A stretch of 64,000 nt of DNA from Ampullaceana balthica (GCA_944989445.1 CALYLW010000130.1:2446633-2510632), one strand, 5' to 3'; positions 39,837 through 51,839 are shown, numbered from the stretch's first letter. Made by a program: numbers and translations. The notes: generated by a model not told the origin, from the sequence alone.

Positions 39837-41179
39837 TAAATTGTTTTTTTTTCACCATCTCTTAAGTCCTTGCTTTGATTCTTTTTCATAGATATTTGTC
39901 TTTAAGTTTAAAGGGTAAACATTTCCTTTTTTAAAAAAAAATTTCCCTAAAGGCTAATAATAATCCATTTGCCTATAAATCTTTCAAACATTTATATCCG
40001 ATATAAAAATTATTTTAAAAAAAACTTGGTAGCCTTGTTTTTTTTAAACATTTTTAGATTCATGACAACATAATAAGTCAAGCCATTGTTTGATGTAGTG
40101 TGTGTGCTTCCAAAAATAAACTTCAAAATCATAAGTATAAGTACAGCCTGTTATAGACCCTGAAAAAATCCATAATTTTATTCCCCATTTTGTAGGCGTG
40201 TCTCTTATGTATTGCATAAAAGTAAAACGCCCTTCTACTTTGTTTTTTTACCAAACTTTCATTTATAGATAGCTGTTGGAGAGGATGGTAAAACTTTTTG
40301 ACATTTTCTCCTGATGAAGTCAGACAACAATCTCATTTTGCAATGTTAATCCCTTTTTACTTTTATCCAGCTTGCCATTCTGTGTGTGTGTGTGTCTGTC
40401 TATTAGCGTTAAATATTGCATCGCCATTTTGACACACTTCGCTTTGCTCAAATGAGCTGAAGTTTGACAAACACCTATATCTGCACGGAGAATACAATAT
40501 TCAAAATTGCATTTAACTTGCACAGTCGGCTGTCAAGTTCTTTGCTTTTTTGTGCAAAATTGTTTTTAACTGTTAACTCAACAAATAAAAGTGTGGGCAC
40601 CAAGCATACTGGTTGTTGAGATTAATAGCCTTTATGTTTTCAGGATTATTCAGTGGAATTTCATCTCCCTGAAGATTTGTTGTACAAGCAGTATTTATAA
40701 ATATAAAAAAGTCTGAGGAAAAATGGTGCCGGAACGCCATAACAGGTGTGTTCTGGTATAAAAAAAAGCACCGCGTACAAGTAACATTTTCTTGTGTATT
40801 CTCAATCATTGTGCTTCAGAGCCACACTGTAAATGCTTGACGCATGGTTGTATATTGACAGTTATTGACACATAATTCTTAAAATTATGAGTCCACATGG
40901 TGTTTCATAACTAGTACCCATACCATTGCTTTTCCAAGCTTGGCGTTCATGCTTTTGTTTTGTAGACATGATTATTAAAAGGAAATCATAGTGTGCGTGA
41001 ATAATAATATTTTGTCCTTTTTAGTTCATTGGAATAAAAGCGTGTTTTTAAACATCATTTTTTACCCATGTTTTATTTCTGATTCTGTGTCCATGTTAGA
41101 CACTTTCAGGAATATCATTACTGAGTCATTACTCATTACCGGCGTAAACCTTTTTTTTTAAAGCATAAAAGTTCAAGCT

Positions 41180-41342
41180 CAAAAAAAAACAATTTGAAAA
41201 AATGTTGAGGAAACTGCCTCACTGATTTCCTTGTTATATTTCTTTTCTAATATGCAAGCATGGCCAGCATGGCTTTCTGGTTCCGAGAAACTTTTAATAG
41301 AGACTGGTTGCCCATCATCATGAAAATAATAATATTTTAACC
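41180..41342 (-). other. Candidate orphan exon or relic
   Basis: On the minus strand a long T-rich tract ending CATTCACAG precedes an open stretch reading LKYYYFHDDGQPVSIKSFSE and on to SHAGHACILEKKYNKEI before a stop. Acceptor and composition look exon-like, but no family was recognised and no partner exon found. Confidence 0.25.
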
Positions 41343-43037
41343 TGTGAATGAAAAAAAAATTAATGTGTTGAATATGCAATATAATATTTTAATTTTAAAA
41401 AATATTTATTAGATTAGATAGGCAGTTTTTTTAGTTTTAGGCTTATACTTACGACACTTAAGGCTTATTTATTTTATTAATATTATCAATATTATCATTA
41501 TTATTAGGTATATATGAATTTTACATTATAAAGGAAATATAAACTTCATTTAAGTTTCCAGTGTATAATATACTCAATATTATGTAAAGCCACTTGAACT
41601 ATACTAAAATGAAATGCCACATTTTTTAGTATGCAATATTATTAAAAAATAGTTAATAGCTAACGGTTCACTAATAGGTAGAAAAACCTTGCTTTGTTTA
41701 CATTACTTAGCAACGGTTGTTAAGCATAATGTCATCAAAATGTAGTTTAATAAATTTAATGACTTTAAAAATTATTTTATTATAAAAAAAATATTTCAAA
41801 ATTATGTTATTATCTAATTTCACTTTTAAAATTTGTTTTATATATTTCTAAATATCTTTTTTTAAGGAGAATATCGATTGATTTAAATAATAATTTATTT
41901 TTTAAATTTAAAAAATTAGCTAAAGTTAGAAAAATTTAAGAAGATGAATTACATAATTTATTTACTGTCAATTACTCGGAAACTTACCTGAGTAGCTGTA
42001 CTTTCATTATGTGGTATTTATGTTTCCAATTAAAAGTTAAGGAGAAATTAAAAAAAAATTGATTTAGAATCATTTGATTCTGGTTCACCGACATCTTCCC
42101 CACAAGATTCAAATAAAAATTAATCAATATTTAATATTTTCATCACCATTAAACAATGGATCCACCGCCGACACTTGATCCGGTGTTTTCGAATTCACAA
42201 AAATACAAAATATATCAAAATTATTTAAATATTTGAAATTATTTTCAGCTCATTTTTTATACAGATAAAAAAAAATTATTTAAAAAAAAACTTATTAAAT
42301 TTTTAAACTTTAAAATATATATTTTTTAAAAAGTTAACAAAATGTAGATCTATGCTTATACTTATATGCTTTATTTGGCTTTATTATTATTTTACTTAAA
42401 ACTTATTTATTTATATAATATAATATATATAATAAGACAAGAAGAAGAGGAATGGATTTGATTTTGGTATTATAAAATGCAAGTACAAAAGTTGATGAAA
42501 ATATATTATTATTATATTATTATTTAATTTTCATTTAGCACAGAATTACCCATATAAAAAAAAATTATGAATACTTGTCTTACTGCAGTCTATACCAAAG
42601 TGTTTCAAATACACATCCCTTTGAAATAGAGCCGTTCTCTTTATCAATATTGTTTCCTCGGGAAGTGAGTTTTCTTGGAATGGTGAATAACTTACAAGGC
42701 ATTCCCCTCTTTAGGTAAACAGTAATTCAGGTCATACCTTTGTATTGTTAGATTTTCCGAGAAATCCAAATAAGGCAACTTAGAATTAAATTGCAGGTTT
42801 ATTTATTTATTTATTTATTTTTTTGCTGGTGACAGTGTCGGTTAGGTCATGCTAAGTTATTCTTATAAAGTGCGCACAGCCTTATGTGGCAGGGTTAAAT
42901 TCCTGAAAAAGTGTTCGCTTACACTATGAGAGCAAAAATTAATTGTAACCTACTTTCCACCTGTGACTCATAGTATCTCCTACACAATTTTCAGGCTGCC
43001 TCGTTATTGCATGTCGGATTACAAGGAGCAGTCAGAT

Positions 43038-43251
43038 CAGGAGCGGCCTTTGGGGGTGGCAGCTGGGGCAATCGCCCCAGGCCCGCGCTATTAGGGCACC
43101 CCGCGTTTCAGACTTGAGACTATATTTTAGTAGCAAGAGCCGGCAAATATTACACTACTGAGTTTGCGCAAGAATTGATCTAATCTAGGGGGCCCCGCGG
43201 GGTCATTGTTGCACCAGGCCTCGGGCGTATCTAACGCCGCCTCTGAATCTG
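43038..43251. mobile_element. Short hAT MITE with perfect 8-bp target duplication
   Basis: 214 bp beginning CAGGAGCGGCCTTTGGGGGT, with the complementary-type end CGCCGCCTCTGAATCTG. Direct repeats AGTCAGAT at 43030-43037 and 43252-43259 are identical. GC-rich and non-coding. Confidence 0.8.
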
Positions 43252-43288
43252 AGTCAGATATGATTTTATTGTGAGGACCGGACAAACT

Positions 43289-43331
<43 letters not shown>

Positions 43332-43374
43332 TTTTGTGTGTGTATGTGTTTCTTTACACCTATTTGTTTACTAG

Positions 43375-43455
<81 letters not shown>
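43289..43455 (+). repeat. GT and TA microsatellites
   Basis: (GT)n at 43289-43326 and a near-perfect (TA)n of about 80 nt at 43377-43455. ORFs of repeated Y-I or C-V here are microsatellite artefacts. Confidence 0.95.
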
Positions 43456-43462
<7 letters not shown>

Positions 43463-43480
43463 TGTATATATATTATATAT

Positions 43481-44138
43481 TAGGGCTGCGGCAATTAACG
43501 ATTAATTTCTCGATTAATCGTTAAAAGTTTTAACGATTAATTTTTTTAACGATTAATCGACCCACCACTTATAAATGTACTGGAAGTCAAAAAGTAAAAC
43601 ATATCGGCCGATAAATATAAACTAATTTCCGGACGATTACACGAACATTTTGATTTTAAACTATTGACTGACGTGAATGTTGAAAATGTTGATAAAGGTT
43701 ATTGTGTCCATTGAGAGAAATCGTTTGCCAACCATGCAATGTTCCCTCTAAGTCTAAGCTTCGTTGGTCCGTGATGTCATAGAAAGAAGAAATTCCATTG
43801 TAATTTTTATTTTCGACAAGTATTTTAATAAATGTTACATATGACCAATGTTCCATTTAAGTTGCGCGGCTGTGCGGCGGCGCAGATATCTGACAGATGC
43901 CGCGCAGCAGTTTTGAATTACCACCCAGCAAATTTAGTAAAATATTGCACAAGAATGGATGCTGTGCAACTTTGCACACGATTTTTTTTACTTTGCACAC
44001 GGACCAACGAACTTTAGAGGGAACATTGCTTATGACACCATAAATGTCAGTTTTTTGCTTTAAACGAAATTGACGATTAATTAATCCTTAATTTTTCAAA
44101 CGTTAACGATTAAATTTAAATTAATCGTTAACAGCCCA
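43481..44138 (+). mobile_element. hAT-derived element, TAGGGCTG family, copy 2 (interrupted)
   Basis: Starts TAGGGCTGCGGCAATTAACG and ends ATTAATCGTTAACAGCCCA. The flanks are TATATAT on both sides, fitting insertion in the TA microsatellite, although the duplication cannot be delimited there. The left 230 bp match copies 3 and 4. The middle is replaced by another MITE at 43737-44028. No transposase relic was seen in this copy. Confidence 0.85.
43737..44028. mobile_element. Nested CAATGTTCCCTCTAAG MITE
   Basis: Ends are CAATGTTCCCTCTAAG..TTCGTTGGTCCGTG and its complement CACGGACCAACGAACTTTAG..GGAACATTG, about 30 bp of inverted repeat. A second similar end, CAATGTTCCATTTAAGTTGC, lies internally at about 43847. 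Inserted within copy 2 of the TAGGGCTG family; no clear target duplication. Confidence 0.75.
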
Positions 44139-44417
44139 TATATATATATATATTACATGTACTAGGTATTTTAAAGCAAGTGTATACACCAGATAAACTT
44201 CTATACTAGATCACCTCACGGTTTATGTTAGTCCGGTAATTATTTATGAGAGTTATTTGTACCGAAATCCATTTTTCTTAAAGCAATAAATATCTGGCTC
44301 TTGTGTAAAGATCATTTTCTTCTCATGCAATGGGTGTGACTCGAAGTCATAGAAAAACCGCGCAGCAAACCACGTACATTATTACATCACCTACTTAAAA
44401 CTTTTCTTTATATTTGT

Positions 44418-44633
44418 GATGGCTTAATAGCGAAGTCAATAGTGCACTCGCCTCATAAGCTGAGGGGCGTGGGATCTAGCCCACTCTAAAGCCACTATAA
44501 AAATGTTGACTTACGCTAAGAAAGTCATCCGAAGACCTGAAGAGGGATGGACGCCGCCAAGGTCTACTAAGCCCGAGAATGTTCTAACGGAATCATTGCC
44601 ACCCCCTATGACCTCGAAAAAAGGTTATGGGAC
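44418..44633 (+). repeat. tRNA-like-headed SINE, copy 2 (family B)
   Basis: Aligns end to end with 922-1152, including TAGCGAAGTCAATAGTGC, AGCTGAGGGGCGTGGGAT, GCTAAGAAAG, GAGAATGTTCTAA and the end GGTTATGGGAC, which runs into a CA microsatellite. Confidence 0.7.
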
Positions 44634-44842
44634 ACACACACACACACACGCGCGCGCGCACACGCGCATGCACGCACGCGGACACGCGGACTCACGGACA
44701 CACACACACGTGGACTCACGGACACACACACACACACGCGGACTCACGGACACACACACACGTGGACTCACGGACACACACACACACACGCGGACTCACG
44801 GACACACACGCGGACTCACGGACACACACACACACGCGCACA
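44634..44842 (+). repeat. CA/CGCGGACTCACGGA compound satellite
   Basis: (CA)n blocks alternate with CGCGGACTCACGGACACA or CGTGGACTCACGGACACA, giving units of about 22-34 nt. The T-H-rich ORFs across it are artefacts of the repeat. Confidence 0.9.
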
Positions 44843-45024
44843 TGTGCTGTTGGATTGTTCAGTAGCTACAGCGTGAATTCTAAACTGAGTAATTTGATTT
44901 TTGTAAAAATAATAATAATAATTTTTTTTTAAAAGTCAAAACAATAATCAAAGTTTTTAATGAGTTTGGTTCATTTATTCAAATACTATTTACGCACTGC
45001 TCCGTCTTAACTTTTCTTATCTAT

Positions 45025-45275
45025 TACAGACGCTTCTTCTGTACATGCAGATGATTATTGTGTCCTGAGCTTATTCATGGTTTTCGTCTTGCATTCTTAC
45101 TCGAGTTAGTTGTTAGGGTTAGTGTGTTGGCTTTCCTGGTTTGTTCAGTCAACCCATTTTGGCTTTCCTGGTTTGTTCAGTCAACCCATGTTGGCTTTCC
45201 TGGTTTGTTCAGTCAACCCATGTTGGCTTTCCTGGTTTGTTCAGTCAACCCATTCCACCCCCGAATGTCATGTTG
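45025..45275 (-). repeat. Dispersed repeat family D with internal 32-bp tandem expansion
   Basis: Inverted copy of family D (ACAGACGCTTCTTCTGTA .. TTATTCATGG .. GTGTTGG). Its end has grown into four tandem 32-bp units TTGGCTTTCCTGGTTTGTTC.. at 45127, 45159, 45191 and 45223. Confidence 0.85.
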
Positions 45276-45311
45276 GAATGAGAAGGATTTGTAAGTTTGT
45301 CTTCGAAGTTT

Positions 45312-46882
45312 GAGGTGTTTGGTATACAAAATTAAAGATTTATAATTTAGAAGCAAAAGAGAGATCTATGAGTGAACTGCATATGTAAAACCTCATAAGC
45401 GCCCGCCTGACGTTTTTAGTCATATTAAATGAAAGTACTTGAACTTATAAGTTTTAAATTATTTTCTTCTTTTTAGTCCACTTATAAAAACGTGGTTTTT
45501 AAAAATCTTTTTTTTTACCTCTATGTTATTTTTTTTAGTCTAAGTGTAACATCATATCGAAAATTTTATTTCTTTACATTATTATTTTTAAAAAAAAATA
45601 TTTTTCGAAATTATGCTGTAACGGTTTTTCCAAATGTAAATGAGTTCCGAGAGGATTATTGATTATTGAAGTATTGATTATGTTTAATATATTACAAATT
45701 ATTGATTATTGAAGAATTTATTATGTTCAATATAATACGCATGGCGCGACAAACATTTACAGACTGAACGTTACTGAACTCTCCTGTCTGTTAAAAACGG
45801 GGATGTGGTCAGCGATGGCTGGGGCAAACTCCGGTGGCACGTGGATGTCAAAAATAGCAAACGGATACAGATGATATATATAGATAAACTAAAAATGAAT
45901 TAATGTAAATACGGTACATTCGATCGATCTGAAATTTTGATACCATGCATTGTCATCCAAGATCTATCCTGGTAAAAAAAAATTTGAGATCTCTAGGACC
46001 AACAGAAGTGGTTTAACTTTACGTCGGAAAATTTGAAATTTTTCAACAGACAGGAACGAAAGCAAGGTAATAAAAACGTTGTAAATAAATACAAGTAAAA
46101 AAAGATTTTAAAAAAACACGTTTTTATAAGTGGACTAAAAAGAAGAAAATAATTGGGCGGGTGTTTGGTACAAACGTTAAAGATTTATAATTTAGAAAGC
46201 AAAAGAGAGACCTATAAGTGAGAGAATGAGGAAACTGCATATGTTAAACCTCATAAGCACCCTCCCGTCGTTTTAGTCATATTAAATGAAAGTACTTGAA
46301 GTTATAAGTTTTAAATATTTGTTTCTTTTTAGTCCACTTATAAAAACGTGTTTTTTAAAAAATCTTTTTTATATTAATTTATTTTCTTCTTTTTCGTCCA
46401 CTAATAAAAACTTTAAACAAAAATCTTTTTGTACCTCTATTTATTTTACGAAACACCTCATCAGCGCCCGCCCTGTGGCGATGAGGTCACGGGGTGAACT
46501 CGGCACGTGAAATTGAACTACAGCAGATGGATATAGATGCTTATATAGAGATAAACTAAAACATGCAATAATTTAATTGCGGTACATTCGATCGGGCTGA
46601 AATTTTGATACAATGCATTGTCTCCCAAGATCTATATGTGGTAAAATTGTGAGCTCTCTAGGACCATCAGAAGTGGTTTAATTTTAAGATGGGATATTTG
46701 AAAAATTGCGGACAGACAGACATACACGAATGCAAGTTAATAAATGGAAGTAAAAAAAGATTTTTAAAAACCACGTTTTTATAAGCGGACTAAAAAGAAG
46801 AAAATACATTTTAAAAATTTAAAACCTTAAAATAAGTACTATGATGTAATATGACTAAAAACGTGGGGCGGGCGCTTCTCAA
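45312..46882. repeat. Tandem pair of palindromic TIR elements with family A cores
   Basis: Two left arms (45388-45520 and 46249-46375, 861 bp apart) contain CATATTAAATGAAAGTACTT and CTTTTTAGTCCACTTATAAA. Two right arms (46096-46180 and 46745-46882) are their complements (GACTAAAAAGAAGAAAAT). Between each pair sits a family A core (TTCGATCG, ACATTTACAGACTGAA). A linker TTAAAGATTTATAATTTAG precedes each left arm. The unit is therefore a long-TIR element duplicated in tandem. A third left-type end lies at about 46944-47012. Confidence 0.75.
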
Positions 46883-47021
46883 GCTTAACTAATTCAATTC
46901 ACTCATTTTCTGACTCATCATTTGTAAACCCTAATCATTTTAGCCAAACGCCTATAAGCGCCCACTCACGTTTGTAGTCATATTACTTCATAGTACTCAT
47001 TTTAAATTTTAATACGTGGAC

Positions 47022-47155
47022 GTGGAATGAGTTGCCTGATCAACACATGAAAACAAAACATTATCAGCATTTAAAAATCGAATACACTGAAAGAATAGAC
47101 CTAAACCACGGATAAGCGTAGGGCGTAATAATCCTGTGTATAGATGGGGTGTCTG
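47022..47155 (+). repeat. Dispersed repeat family D copy
   Basis: GGACGTGGAATGAGTTGCCT, CATTTAAAAATCGAATA, CCACGGATAAGCGTAGGGCG, TAATAATCCTGTGTATAGAT and GTGTCTGTAAGATAAAAC follow the family order. Confidence 0.75.
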
Positions 47156-47193
47156 TAAGATAAAACTTATATAATTTATCGGATTTTCTTATC

Positions 47194-47423
47194 TTATACA
47201 ACAAAGAGGCTCGTTCTTTACCGATGACTATTGCGTCCTATGCTTATCTTTGGTTTATTAGAGTTTAAATGTTGATATTCGGGCGTGGAATGGGATGCCT
47301 GAACAAAGCAGGAATACCAAGATACTATCAACATTCAAATTGTTAATAAAAATGCAAGACTAGACATTAAAAATGTATAAGAGTAAGACTCAATAATATT
47401 TTTTTCACAGAAGGTGCGTTTGT
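47194..47423 (+). repeat. Dispersed repeat family D, partial inverted plus direct copy
   Basis: An inverted fragment (GACTATTGCGTCCTATGCTT at 47224) abuts a direct copy (TTCGGGCGTGGAATGGGATG .. GAAGGTGCGTTTGTAAT). The large hAT transposon at 47432 is inserted in its tail. Confidence 0.65.
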
Positions 47424-49334
47424 AATGCCTGCAGTGGAATAGCGAGGGGGTGGGGTGGCAGTGAATGGCAAATTCCCAGGGCGGCACTATTTTTTAGAAG
47501 CGGAAAAATCCTCGTTGTTATTTAGCCACTAAAAATGAAAATAACGAAAAAAATCATTGGAAATTTTTATCAGAATAAAATAAAAATAATAAACAGAGTA
47601 AATTAATAAAGGAACAAATAGTAAAATTGTAACATTTCATAAATTTCTACTGCCAAAACATACAATTTAACTCAATATTGGATATACATCGTTCTGATAC
47701 TTATAATACTAAACTGAAAAACCAAGAAGCTAAAGTAATGTGAGAACGTGACGCTGATCTGCTGGTAACTTAAATGATTGCTCAAATTTGACAGCCACTA
47801 CTGTTGCAGAAGCGAAAATGTACGTAGCCTATAAATTTCAAACATGAGCCAATCAAATGCTTCGGGCGGCACTTTGTTGGGGGGTGGAGTCTAGTATAGG
47901 TGTCGCGGATGTGGCGGCGAATTTCTCATTGTTAATAATAAATAATTAAATAATCTTGTAAAAATGAAACAAAAACTTTAAAATAAAGTTAAATAAAGGA
48001 AAAGTTGAAAAAGAAATTTTGACCCATATTAAAATAAGTGAACGTTTCTAATGCCAAAACTTAAAACTCCACAATGAATCTTAACTTTTCTGATACTAAT
48101 GCAAATCAACTGAAAAACCAAGGGGCTGAAGTAGTATAAAACATGACGATAATGTGCTGATACCTATAACTCATTTAAATTTGTCGGCCGCTCATCTTGT
48201 AGAAGCGAAAAGTGCTATATCCGTTAAATTCCAAGAGAAATCTATACAATTTCAACATACATTGGCTTAATAGATATAAATAAATTACGCATAGAGAGAG
48301 ATAAAAGTGCAGCATGATTGAGAGAGTGCCTAACATATTAAATCAAAATTCCTCAAATTAGCCATGGTCTTTACTTCACCAAAGTAGTGGTGACACAGGT
48401 AATGCGAGAATGATTTTAACTTAAAAATAGTACTGGAAAAAATGTTTTCCCTTTTAAATGGCTAATTCTCTTTAAAAAGCAACATTATTTTCATTTTAAT
48501 GGCTCTTTGTATGGCATAAAAAAGTAATGCACAAAATTGCTCATTTAAATATAACAGAATTAAAAGCTGGCGTAAAATAAATTCTAAATTAGCTACTCAT
48601 GAAATAAGTTTTCAACATTACCAAAGTTTTTGCAAATTCAAGGAATCAGAAATCGGATAAAAGGAATTGACTATTAATAACGACCAAAATTTTTTTGTAT
48701 TTTGTTGTAAATGGAAACAAAACGAAGCAGCAATAAGTTCTTGTAAGAATTTTCGACATTATTAAATAATTGCAAAATTGAAAATGGCTTTTTGCGGTCA
48801 CATTGAGAACAATACTAATGCCAATATAGGCAATATTCTGGAACTGATGCATCTGCTAGCAATTTACGATCCAGTGCTACGAGAACATCATGTGAAAAGG
48901 GGTAAAGAACTCGTCACCGCAATTTCACAATGAGCTTTTTGCAGTTTTAGGAGATACAGTTCGCCAAACATCAATTTTGAGGTACAAAAGACCAAATATT
49001 TTTCCATTGTAGTTGATAGCTCTCCATATATTTCTTATAAAAATCAAACAAGTCCAGTTTTTCGATGTGTAAAGATTGAAAATCAGAAAGTAGACGTTGT
49101 TTTATCTTTCAAAGATTTAATTGAAACAAAAAGAATCTGCTTGGGACATTTCTGAAATATTTTTTTAATGATCGTCTTAAAATAAAGGCAGGCCTGGATT
49201 AACCTATAGGCAAACAAGGCACGTGCCTTGGGCACCAAGCGTTTGCGGGGCACCACAAGTCCTCAAGAAAATTGTTTATATTGTCCATAATCGATATGAC
49301 GTTAGCAAATCGCAAATGTAACATTAAATCGCAC

Positions 49335-49499
49335 AGGGGCGGATTAAATGGAAGGCTGATTGGGCTAAAGCCAAGGGCCCCAAATGATTTAAGACTAAAT
49401 TAAGGGGCCTCAAACTTATTAAATTGTATAATAAAGTGGCTGGACAGGGTCCCAGGTGGAATTGCAGCCAGGGGCCCGTGCAATCATAATAAACTCCTG
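49335..49499. mobile_element. Small MITE inside the inner hAT element
   Basis: Begins CAGGGGCGGATTAAATGG and ends CATAATAAACTCCTG, roughly complementary. The interior is rich in GGGCCCC-type sequence. No clear target duplication. Confidence 0.5.
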
Positions 49500-49684
49500 A
49501 TATCGCTTTTAAAGGGACAAATGAAAAATTTGGATCTTTACAAAATTTGAATTTTCTAGGGTTGCTGGAGTCGGTCAGTCAGTTTGATCCATTTTTAGCA
49601 TCACACATTGCGAAATAAGGAAATTCTGGAAAAGGAAATCCTTCTTATGTATGCCAAACTATATGCGAAGAACTGATTAAAATT

Positions 49685-51052
49685 ATGCCTAAAAAATTCC
49701 ATCAATTAAATATAGATGAAGTAAAGGCTTCCGGTTATTTCAGCTTGTCAATACCCGATATTTCACCTATATATCAGTTAAGCGTTGTTCTTCGATATGT
49801 TGTAAATGGAGAGCCCATTGAGCGATTTTTTACTTTCTTGGAGCTGCAAAGTTACACCGGTGAAGGAATGGCTAAGCAAGAGTTGCAGTACTTACGTGAA
49901 GTTTACAATATTGATTTTGCGAAATGCAGTGGTCAGTTCCGGATAACGCAGCTAATATGTCTTGGTATTACAAGGGCATGCAGAACAAAATTCTAGAGAA
50001 AAATTAGTTTTCTATCTACATACCCTGTGCCACCCATTCACTAAATCTGGTAGGCAGAAGTGCCGTTGACTCTTGTTTAGAGGCAGTAAACTTCTTCCAT
50101 ACAGTGCAACTGATCGGTACTTTTTTCTCAGCTTCAACCAACAGATGGAAGATTCTGAAAGGACGCTTTGTGGATTGAACGCTGGTAAACTCACTTTCCG
50201 ATACCAGATGGGAAACACATGCTGTTGGAACTAAAGCTATTCTAAAGTCTCATCCTCAGATTATAGAAGCGTTATAGTGTTTACAATAAGACCTGTGATA
50301 GAAGGGGACACCAGAAGAGAAGCAGACAAAAATTGTTAAGAAGATACAATGATTAGAATTTGCTCTCATGCTTGTCTTTTGGGAAGAAGTGTTACAACAT
50401 TTTCAAAATTCAGTCAAGCTCTACAAAATGAGCAAGTGAACTTGAAAACGTGTGCTGATTTGTACTCTTCACTAGCAGATCACTTGCATGAAAGACAGTG
50501 GTCATTGATGGTGATGCCCCTGATGTATCTCTGAAAACAAGAGACAAATTTCGTATATTTGCTTTTTACGCCATTGTTGACAAACTTGAGACAGAGATGG
50601 GTAGATGAGGATAGGTATATAATGATATAGCATTTATATTTTCTTGTCTGGTCGATATACAACAAACATGTCAGTGTTATATAGGACTAATAAATGTTTA
50701 TTTTGAAGATCTGAACAATAATTTATTTACTGAACTACAAAAGTTACACTCATATATTCGCCACAAGTTTCGTGCATCAAAATCTGAAAACAACACGCTG
50801 AGTCATGCAGAAGTATACAAAATAAAAGACAACATTCCGTTTGCTTTTCCAATGTAGAAATTGACTTGCGCATATTTTTAACATTAATGTTTACGAAAGT
50901 TTTCACTGAGCGCTCTTTTTCTCAGTTAAAACGTACAAAAAATCCAAGTAGATCGATAATGAAATAAGAAAGGCTTGATTCCTTATCTTTGCTGATGATT
51001 GAGACAGACATTTTGCGCAAAATTAACTTTGATGATGTACTTTGCCAGATGT
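49685..51052 (+). pseudogene. Inner hAT transposase relic (ZMYM1/TTF-type-like)
   Basis: The first 103 codons (49685-49996) are open and contain SGYFSLSIPDISPIYQLSVV, RYVVNGEPIERFFTFLEL, TGEGMAKQELQYLREVYNID and FAKCSGQ, matching the DUF4371 and catalytic start of ZMYM1-like transposases. Frameshifted continuations keep YIPCATHSLNLVGRSAVD-type sequence near 50020, DTRWE-like sequence near 50200 and CADLYSSLADHLHER near 50450. The C-terminal dimerisation region (VFTERSFSQLKRTKN, LLMIETDILRKINFDDV) is at 50890-51045. Several stops and frameshifts; a relic, but less decayed than the outer copy. Confidence 0.85.
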
Positions 51053-51233
51053 AAATCTAGAATAAAGAACTTTAAAATGTAAAGGTTTGCTTTTTCTGAC
51101 TTTCTCATCTATTAAAAAAGTTACAGTATTTTTGTCTATTATTATTAAAAAATTAATTCAATATTAATTTTAAAACAGAAATAACTTATCGTAGATTTTA
51201 TTTGAGTGATACTAGTACAAACATATGTGTTAA

Positions 51234-51413
51234 CAGCGGCGTCACTAGGGTGGGTCTCATCCAGTTCGGTAGGTCATGGTGTCACCCCCTCACCACTTAC
51301 CCCATGGATCTCCTCCGAGTATGCCAATGCCAAATAACGCGGCATACATAGTTTTATCCTTTGGTGTCACCCGGTGCGTTCCGCACCTCCCGCAATCCCC
51401 TGTGACGCACCTG
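51234..51413. mobile_element. Short hAT MITE near the right end of the inner transposon
   Basis: CAGCGGCGTCACTAGGGTGG at the left and CCCCTGTGACGCACCTG at the right are inverted repeats; 180 bp, GC-rich, with GGTGTCACCC motifs. Only TGTG is shared by the flanks. Confidence 0.65.
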
Positions 51414-51622
51414 TGTGCACCAATGCAGTTTGTTAGTTGCTTTGCTTAATATTGAACATACCAGCGGTCAGTTGGATATCGGGGCAGAAGCGGGCACCCA
51501 TGTTGGTTTGTGCTCGGGCACCAAGATGGCTTAATCCGGCCCTGATTATAAAGGACTGCAGAGGCCAGGCGTTTTTTTAATACTTCTTCATGGCTTGAAA
51601 GTATTCAAGAGTTCATGAAAGA

Positions 51623-51839
51623 CTCAAAGACATAAATCTCAAAGACATAAATCTCAAAGACATAAATCTCAAAGACATAAATCTCAAAGACATAAATCTC
51701 AAAGACATAAATCTCAAAGACATAAATCTCAAAGACATAAATCTCAAAGACATAAATCTCAAAGACATAAATCTCAAAGACATAAATCTCAAAGACATAA
51801 ATCTCAAAGACATAAATCTCAAAGACATAAATCTCAAAG
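51623..51839 (+). repeat. 15-bp minisatellite, about 14.5 copies
   Basis: CTCAAAGACATAAAT repeated without visible changes, inside the outer transposase relic. The period is divisible by 3, so ORFs on the minus strand (51605-51850) repeat five residues; they are artefacts. Confidence 0.95.

Larger units (their letters stand above)
38100..43030. other. AT-rich interval between GIMAP 1 and the repeat cluster
   Basis: Mostly very AT-rich non-coding DNA, presumably holding the upstream exon and promoter of GIMAP 1. Several minus-strand stretches look more protein-like than their surroundings (39585-39836 and 41180-41345, listed separately; also 40573-40809), but no intact gene could be assembled. 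No RNA gene recognised. Confidence 0.45.
49189..51546 (+). mobile_element. Second hAT transposon inserted into the first
   Basis: Left end CAGGCCTGGATTAACCTATA and right end (complement) CAGGGCCGGATTAAGCCATC are inverted repeats; both continue into GGGCACCAAG. The flanks share ATAAAGG (left 49182-49188, right 51548-51554), fitting a target duplication with small changes. It sits precisely inside the outer transposase relic. It holds its own transposase relic and two small MITE-like insertions, 49335-49499 and 51234-51413. Confidence 0.82.

Noticed and set aside
43127..43505. ORFs rich in Y-I, T-H or C-V
   Set aside because: Simple GT and TA microsatellites.
44503..44932. T-H-rich ORFs
   Set aside because: They span a SINE and a CA compound satellite.
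49685..49996. A domesticated host gene from the 103-codon open transposase segment
   Set aside because: The continuation is frameshifted and the piece is bounded by hAT ends; a relic is the simpler reading.
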